Of a DNA stretch of 64,000 bases, positions 60,765 to 64,000 are shown in pieces. The notes beneath the pieces were generated by a model. It made no database searches. It saw nothing but the letters and a program-made list of their open reading frames with translations, and had not been told where the DNA came from. The position numbers and the translations under genes are program-made. This DNA is from Bacteroides sp. CAG:927 (lineage in GTDB: Bacteria; Bacteroidota; Bacteroidia; Bacteroidales; Muribaculaceae), in NCBI GenBank assembly GCA_000431155.1, contig HF985626.1, positions 5,981 through 69,980 on the forward strand, in the 5' to 3' direction. Each line of letters begins with the position of its first letter. The first letter of the stretch is position 1.

Positions 60765-61489
60765 TTGCCGGATTTTTCTCTTGCTTTGTGTTTGGAATAA
60801 GCTGAGGCCATGCGTGTGTGGTAACGGCGTTTGGCATAACCGGGACCATTATAGCCGCGAGAGAATGCGGCCCAGTTTTTGGCCCGTAGATATTTGTCGA
60901 GTCCGGTGTTTTGGAGGAAATTGGCAAACAGCTCAAGCTGGTCACGTTCGGAACGACTCATTTTTTCGTAAAAATCACTTATGCTTTCCGCTCCACATTT
61001 TTTCCAGTTGAATCCGCCAATCTGAAACATGCCCCAGAAGGTACCCTCAATGGCTGTGCGCTCGTCGATAGAGCGAGCTTTTCTCAGCCGCACATGCTGT
61101 GCTGCCTGAGTAGAACCGTGCCGTCGAGGATTGACGGCAGAGAACACTTCGGCATGAGTGCTGCGGTATTTGGCCAGATTTATGCCGCGTTTGCCCGCGA
61201 AGCGCCGAAACATGGTGAGATCAAAGTTGATAATCGGTTTGCCGGGGGCAAAGAACCCTTGGTGCGATACACCGGCTTCAATGTCAACCACAGCTTTCAT
61301 GGCGGCTACTTCCACGCCAAGACGCTCGGCGACTTCTTTATAGTCCTCGTCTGTAAGGCGCATTATGGTGTCCGGCAGTATGTCCGTAGCAATTTCCGTT
61401 GAGTCCGCTTCTGTTTTGGCAGAATGTCTTTGCGCCCAAGCCGTGAGACATGGGAACAGCAATAACAGGAATGTGACGAGGAGTTTCAT
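60761..61489 (-). CDS. N-acetylmuramidase-like peptidoglycan hydrolase (DUF3380)
   Basis: The 242-residue protein has a signal peptide (MKLLVTFLLLLFPCLTAWA, cleavage near 19). It then has a region matching the N-acetylmuramidase (PF11860, DUF3380) family: DIEAGVSHQGFFAPGKPIINFDLTMFRR and later GTFWGMFQIGGFNWKKCG, with a C-terminal NWAAFSRGYNGPGYAKRRY. The catalytic Glu of the family is the Glu in DIEAG. It is probably periplasmic and cuts or remodels peptidoglycan. The ATG at 61489 is selected because it begins the signal peptide. Confidence 0.85.
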   Translation of the reverse strand: MKLLVTFLLLLFPCLTAWAQRHSAKTEADSTEIATDILPDTIMRLTDEDYKEVAERLGVEVAAMKAVVDIEAGVSHQGFFAPGKPIINFDLTMFRRFAGKRGINLAKYRSTHAEVFSAVNPRRHGSTQAAQHVRLRKARSIDERTAIEGTFWGMFQIGGFNWKKCGAESISDFYEKMSRSERDQLELFANFLQNTGLDKYLRAKNWAAFSRGYNGPGYAKRRYHTRMASAYSKHKAREKSGN

Positions 61490-61505
61490 GGCATAAAAGA
61501 AAAAT

Positions 61506-61534
61506 AGCCTGCGGAACAGAACATTCCGCAGGCT
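61506..61534 (-). terminator. Intrinsic terminator of pepD
   Basis: AGCCTGCGGAA (61506-61516) pairs with TTCCGCAGGCT (61524-61534), an 11-bp stem with a 7-base loop. On the minus strand a T-rich run (ATTTTTC) follows. Confidence 0.85.
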
Positions 61535-61550
61535 TGATGAAGATATATTA

Positions 61551-63011
61551 TTATTTTTTAAGTTCAGCGACCTTGGCAATGGTCAGTTTAAGCTGCTCAT
61601 AGAAGCGTTCCACAGCAGGAATATGCATGCGCTCGGAAGGTGAGTGCACACCCTGAAGTGTCGGACCGAAGGATACCATATCAAGATGGGGGAACTTCTG
61701 CAAGAACAGACCACATTCTAATCCGGCATGAATAGCTTTGATGGCAGGAGTTATGCCGTAAAGCTCACTGTAGGCATCACGTGCAATTTTCATGATGGGA
61801 GAATCCATATTGGGTTGCCATCCGGGATACCCTTCACCGTGTTCTACAGTAGCACCTGCAAGCAGGAAGAGTGCTTCAACCTGATTGGCAATGTCCCATT
61901 TGCGAGAGTCCACAGAGCTGCGCTGGCTGGTAGTGACAATAATCTTGTTGTCGGCAGCCATTTTTACAGAGGCAAGGTTGGTGGATGTTTCCACGAGGCC
62001 TTCAAGTTCACGGCTCATTGATACAACTCCGTGGGGAGCGCTGTAAAGAGCGCGAATAACGGATGTGGTGGTTTGCTGGTCAACAGCAAATTCAGGAGCA
62101 TCTACGCTTTCCATGGTTATTTCCATGGTAGGTTCAATATCCTTGTATTCGTTTTCAACCTTTGCCACATATTCATTTAGAGCCACGCGGACAGCTTCTT
62201 TTCTGGAGGTGTGGACACCTATTACGGCGTGTGCGGCGCGAGGAATGGCATTGCGGAGGTTGCCACCGTCAATTTCAGTAAGCACGAGTTCATGCTCTTT
62301 GCTGAGGTCAAACAGGAAACGTGCCAAAAGTTTGTTGGCATTGGCACGGCCAAGATGAATGTCGCCACCTGAGTGTCCGCCAAGGCATTTGGCAATGTCA
62401 ATACGGAAGTAAGTGAAATCTTTGGGTGCATAAGAGCGGTTGTAGTGGAATGTGCACACTGTGTCAACGCCACCGGCGCATCCAACAAATATTTCTGCAT
62501 CGTCCTCGGAATCAAGGTTGAGAAGCATGTCGCCACTGATCATGTTGTCGCCGATATTGAAGGCACCGGTCATACCGGTTTCCTCATCTACGGTGAAGAG
62601 TGCCTCAAGCGGTCCATGAACAAGATTGGGATCGGTGAGCACGGCAAGAGATGCGGCTACGCCGATACCGTTGTCGGCACCGAGAGTCGTGCCGTCGGCA
62701 CGAACCCATTCGCCATCAACGATAGTGGTAATGGGGTTGTGCTCAAAGTCAAAATCCTTGTTGTTGCTCTCGCACACCATATCCATGTGTCCCTGAAGGA
62801 TTATAACCGGGGCATTCTCATGGCCGGGGGTGGCGGGTTTGGTTATCACAACATTACCTACGGCATCGGTTTTGCTGTCAAGATTATTTTTCTTAGCGAA
62901 GTCAAGCAGAAATTCGCGTATTTTTCCCTCTTTTTTAGAGGGACGCGGCACCTTTGTAATGGCATCAAAGATTTCAAAAACGCGGGTGGGTTTCAGGTCT
63001 TTTAGTTCCAT
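61551..63011 (-). CDS. pepD: Aminoacyl-histidine dipeptidase (beta-alanyl-histidine dipeptidase)
   Basis: PepD is an M20 metallopeptidase that cleaves dipeptides with C-terminal His or other residues. The 486-residue protein has the metal motifs LQGHMDMVCE near 73-82, GTTLGADNGIGVAA near 113-126 and DEETGMTGA near 147-155 with the catalytic Glu-Glu pair, and a distal HAGLECGLF near 431-439. All the metal ligands (His, Asp, Glu, Asp, His) are present. The ATG at 63011 is the natural start of the MELKDLKPTRVFEIFD N-terminus. A longer frame upstream lacks similarity. Confidence 0.94.
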   Translation of the reverse strand: MELKDLKPTRVFEIFDAITKVPRPSKKEGKIREFLLDFAKKNNLDSKTDAVGNVVITKPATPGHENAPVIILQGHMDMVCESNNKDFDFEHNPITTIVDGEWVRADGTTLGADNGIGVAASLAVLTDPNLVHGPLEALFTVDEETGMTGAFNIGDNMISGDMLLNLDSEDDAEIFVGCAGGVDTVCTFHYNRSYAPKDFTYFRIDIAKCLGGHSGGDIHLGRANANKLLARFLFDLSKEHELVLTEIDGGNLRNAIPRAAHAVIGVHTSRKEAVRVALNEYVAKVENEYKDIEPTMEITMESVDAPEFAVDQQTTTSVIRALYSAPHGVVSMSRELEGLVETSTNLASVKMAADNKIIVTTSQRSSVDSRKWDIANQVEALFLLAGATVEHGEGYPGWQPNMDSPIMKIARDAYSELYGITPAIKAIHAGLECGLFLQKFPHLDMVSFGPTLQGVHSPSERMHIPAVERFYEQLKLTIAKVAELKK

Positions 63012-63135
63012 AAATATGTTATTAGAATTAGTTTTTTGGCTATGTAAGTGGAAAATAATGTTAAAAAACTCAGTTATGAGCACACTAAGGTACAAAATAA
63101 AATTCAGTTATGACAAAAAATTTAGTTTCGTTTCA

Positions 63136-63143
63136 TATATTTG
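63136..63143 (+). promoter_or_regulatory. -7 element before the 55-residue gene
   Basis: TATATTTG matches the Bacteroidetes -7 consensus, 24 bases before the ATG at 63167. A -33 element is not evident. Confidence 0.45.
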
Positions 63144-63166
63144 CACAGCAAAAGCATAATAAGCCT

Positions 63167-63334
63167 ATGAAATTACTCTTTTTAACGGTTGGGCTGCTCC
63201 TTATAGCGGTGTTGCTGCTTGGAGTGAAAGTTCTGTTTGTGAAAGGGAGTAAGTTCCCTTCCGGCCACGTAAAGGATGTGCCAGGTTTGAAGGAGAAGAA
63301 TATAGGCTGTGCGGCTCATAGTGACCATGAATAA
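63167..63334 (+). CDS. Small membrane protein with a conserved GCAAHSDHE-type end
   Basis: The 55-residue protein has one hydrophobic helix (LLFLTVGLLLIAVLLLGVKVLFV), then a short polar part with KFPSGHVKDVPGLKEKNIGCAAHSDHE. A Cys and two His near the C-terminus could bind a metal or form a small ligand site. The pattern of KFPxGH plus a C-terminal IGCAxxxD/H is something I recall from tiny Bacteroidetes membrane proteins, but I cannot name it. It has its own -7 element and lies between pepD and the OmpH-like gene. Confidence 0.65.
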   Translation: MKLLFLTVGLLLIAVLLLGVKVLFVKGSKFPSGHVKDVPGLKEKNIGCAAHSDHE

Positions 63335-63386
63335 CTATATTATCACATTAGAATAATAAACAAATTTATAGATAGATCATTTAGAA

Positions 63387-63998
63387 ATGAAAAAATTAGC
63401 TATTGCCGCTAATGCACTGCTTGCAGTGCTGGCCATCAGCTCTCTCGCCTCCTGCTCATCGAATTCTAACACTAATGATTCAGTGGAAGCCTCAGCTGTG
63501 AAAGGAAACGACAGTGTTGCAGCCGTGGCACCACAAATCAATATCCGTTTTATAAATGAGGATACAATAAGTGCCAATTACAATCTTGCCAAAGATTTTA
63601 AGGAACAGGCAATCCGGGAATACAGCAAACTTGAGAATGCCCGTCAGGCTCGCGCTAATGAAATTCAGAAATTTGGTGCTCAGATAGAGCAGAAGATGAA
63701 GTCAAACGGATATCTGAGCGAAGCAAGCTACAATGCTGATATGGCCAAGATAAACAAGATGCAGGAAGATGCTCAAAATTATCTTGCCAATATGCAACGC
63801 AACACCGAACAGCAGCTTGCAGCACAGCAGCAGCAGCTTACGGACTCCATTAATGCTTTCATCAAAGAATATAATGCCACCAAGCATTATGATGCAATTC
63901 TGTACCGTGCTGCCGGTGTGTATTTCAATCCCGCTCTTGATATTACCAATGAGGTGCTTGAAGGACTGAATGCCCGCTATAACAAGGTTAAGAAATAA
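63387..63998 (+). CDS. OmpH/Skp-like lipoprotein
   Basis: The 203-residue protein begins with a lipoprotein signal whose lipobox Cys is near residue 23 (SLASC), followed by a Ser/Asn/Ala-rich linker. The body is one long alpha-helical coiled coil (about 66-165) with FKEQAIREYSKLENARQARANEIQKFGAQIEQKM, a QQQ-rich tip and a C-terminal strand region (YFNPALDITNEVLEGLNARY). OmpH/Skp chaperones hold unfolded outer-membrane proteins in the periplasm. Here the chain appears lipid-anchored, an unusual variation. The ATG at 63387 precedes the signal. The gene ends two bases before the window edge. Confidence 0.83.
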   Translation: MKKLAIAANALLAVLAISSLASCSSNSNTNDSVEASAVKGNDSVAAVAPQINIRFINEDTISANYNLAKDFKEQAIREYSKLENARQARANEIQKFGAQIEQKMKSNGYLSEASYNADMAKINKMQEDAQNYLANMQRNTEQQLAAQQQQLTDSINAFIKEYNATKHYDAILYRAAGVYFNPALDITNEVLEGLNARYNKVKK

Positions 63999-64000
63999 AG

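Noticed and set aside
1..64000. CRISPR arrays, insertion sequences, tRNA or rRNA genes
   Set aside because: Reading both strands I saw no repeat-spacer pattern, transposase motif, cloverleaf or conserved rRNA stretch. A dedicated scan (tRNAscan-SE, CRISPR finder) could still pick up something short.

Overview
The window is a chromosomal segment of a Bacteroidales bacterium, most like the gut family Muribaculaceae. I infer this from the gene families rather than from any marker rRNA: DUF4292, DUF4293 and DUF2027-Smr proteins, a GSCFA protein, a fused MurF-alanine racemase, EFR1 ferredoxin, a tricorn-like protease, a PorE-like OmpA/beta-propeller protein, and a secreted protein ending in a NLQG...GIYI-type C-terminus. 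Promoters follow the Bacteroidetes pattern (TTTG or GTTG near -33, TAnnTTTG near -7), and many genes lack a clear Shine-Dalgarno sequence. Genes are tightly packed, often with overlaps of 1 to 8 bases (ATGA, TGATG, TAATG). I see no rRNA, tRNA, CRISPR array or insertion sequence.

Layout. 1-4.1 kb (minus): partial membrane protein, RNase D-like exonuclease, bioD, lgt, a Rieske-like lipoprotein, an SRPBCC protein and pyrE. 4.2-7.6 kb (plus): pyrB, pyrI, a flavin reductase and glyA; pyrE and pyrB diverge from well-formed promoters. 7.6-11.1 kb (minus): an overlapping chain tatA, tatC, a VanZ-GNAT fusion, a zinc-type binding lipoprotein and its ABC ATPase, with no permease. 11.2-16.7 kb (plus): fabD, an M16 peptidase whose early codons form an 18-bp perfect palindrome, dusB, a GIN-domain protein and a flippase.

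16.7-19.1 kb is an AT-rich island unlike its surroundings. It opens with a promoter-like element and about 220 bases that can fold into five nested helices plus flanking hairpins, followed by three genes: a secreted protein, a membrane-anchored protein with a duplicated domain, and a NERD-domain (nuclease-related) protein. This is the best candidate here for something undescribed.

19.3-30.7 kb: secreted chitobiase-C-type protein, a beta-barrel protein, trpS, a YitT transporter, a Rossmann protein, and a minus-strand set of DUF486 protein, tricorn-like protease, DUF2027-Smr and EFR1. 30.8-37.2 kb: aspS, Nif3-like protein, zinc-ribbon coiled coil, RsiV-like lipoprotein, acpP and fabF. 37.6-46.7 kb: surE, DUF4293, and a minus-strand set PorE-like, GSCFA, murF-alr, then a PPOX protein and a large TPR/OmpA-like lipoprotein. 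46.9-52 kb: speA, truA and a GH20 hexosaminidase. 52.2-64 kb: an envelope-stress-like YtxH/YtxH/holin cluster, prmA, a barrel protein, dut, a TPR protein, DUF4292, EnvC-like, a second flippase, an N-acetylmuramidase-like protein, pepD, a 55-residue membrane peptide and an OmpH-like lipoprotein.

Most of the window is core metabolism (pyrimidine, one-carbon, fatty acid, translation) and cell-envelope biogenesis. Functional names come from recognised family motifs read by eye. No database search was run.
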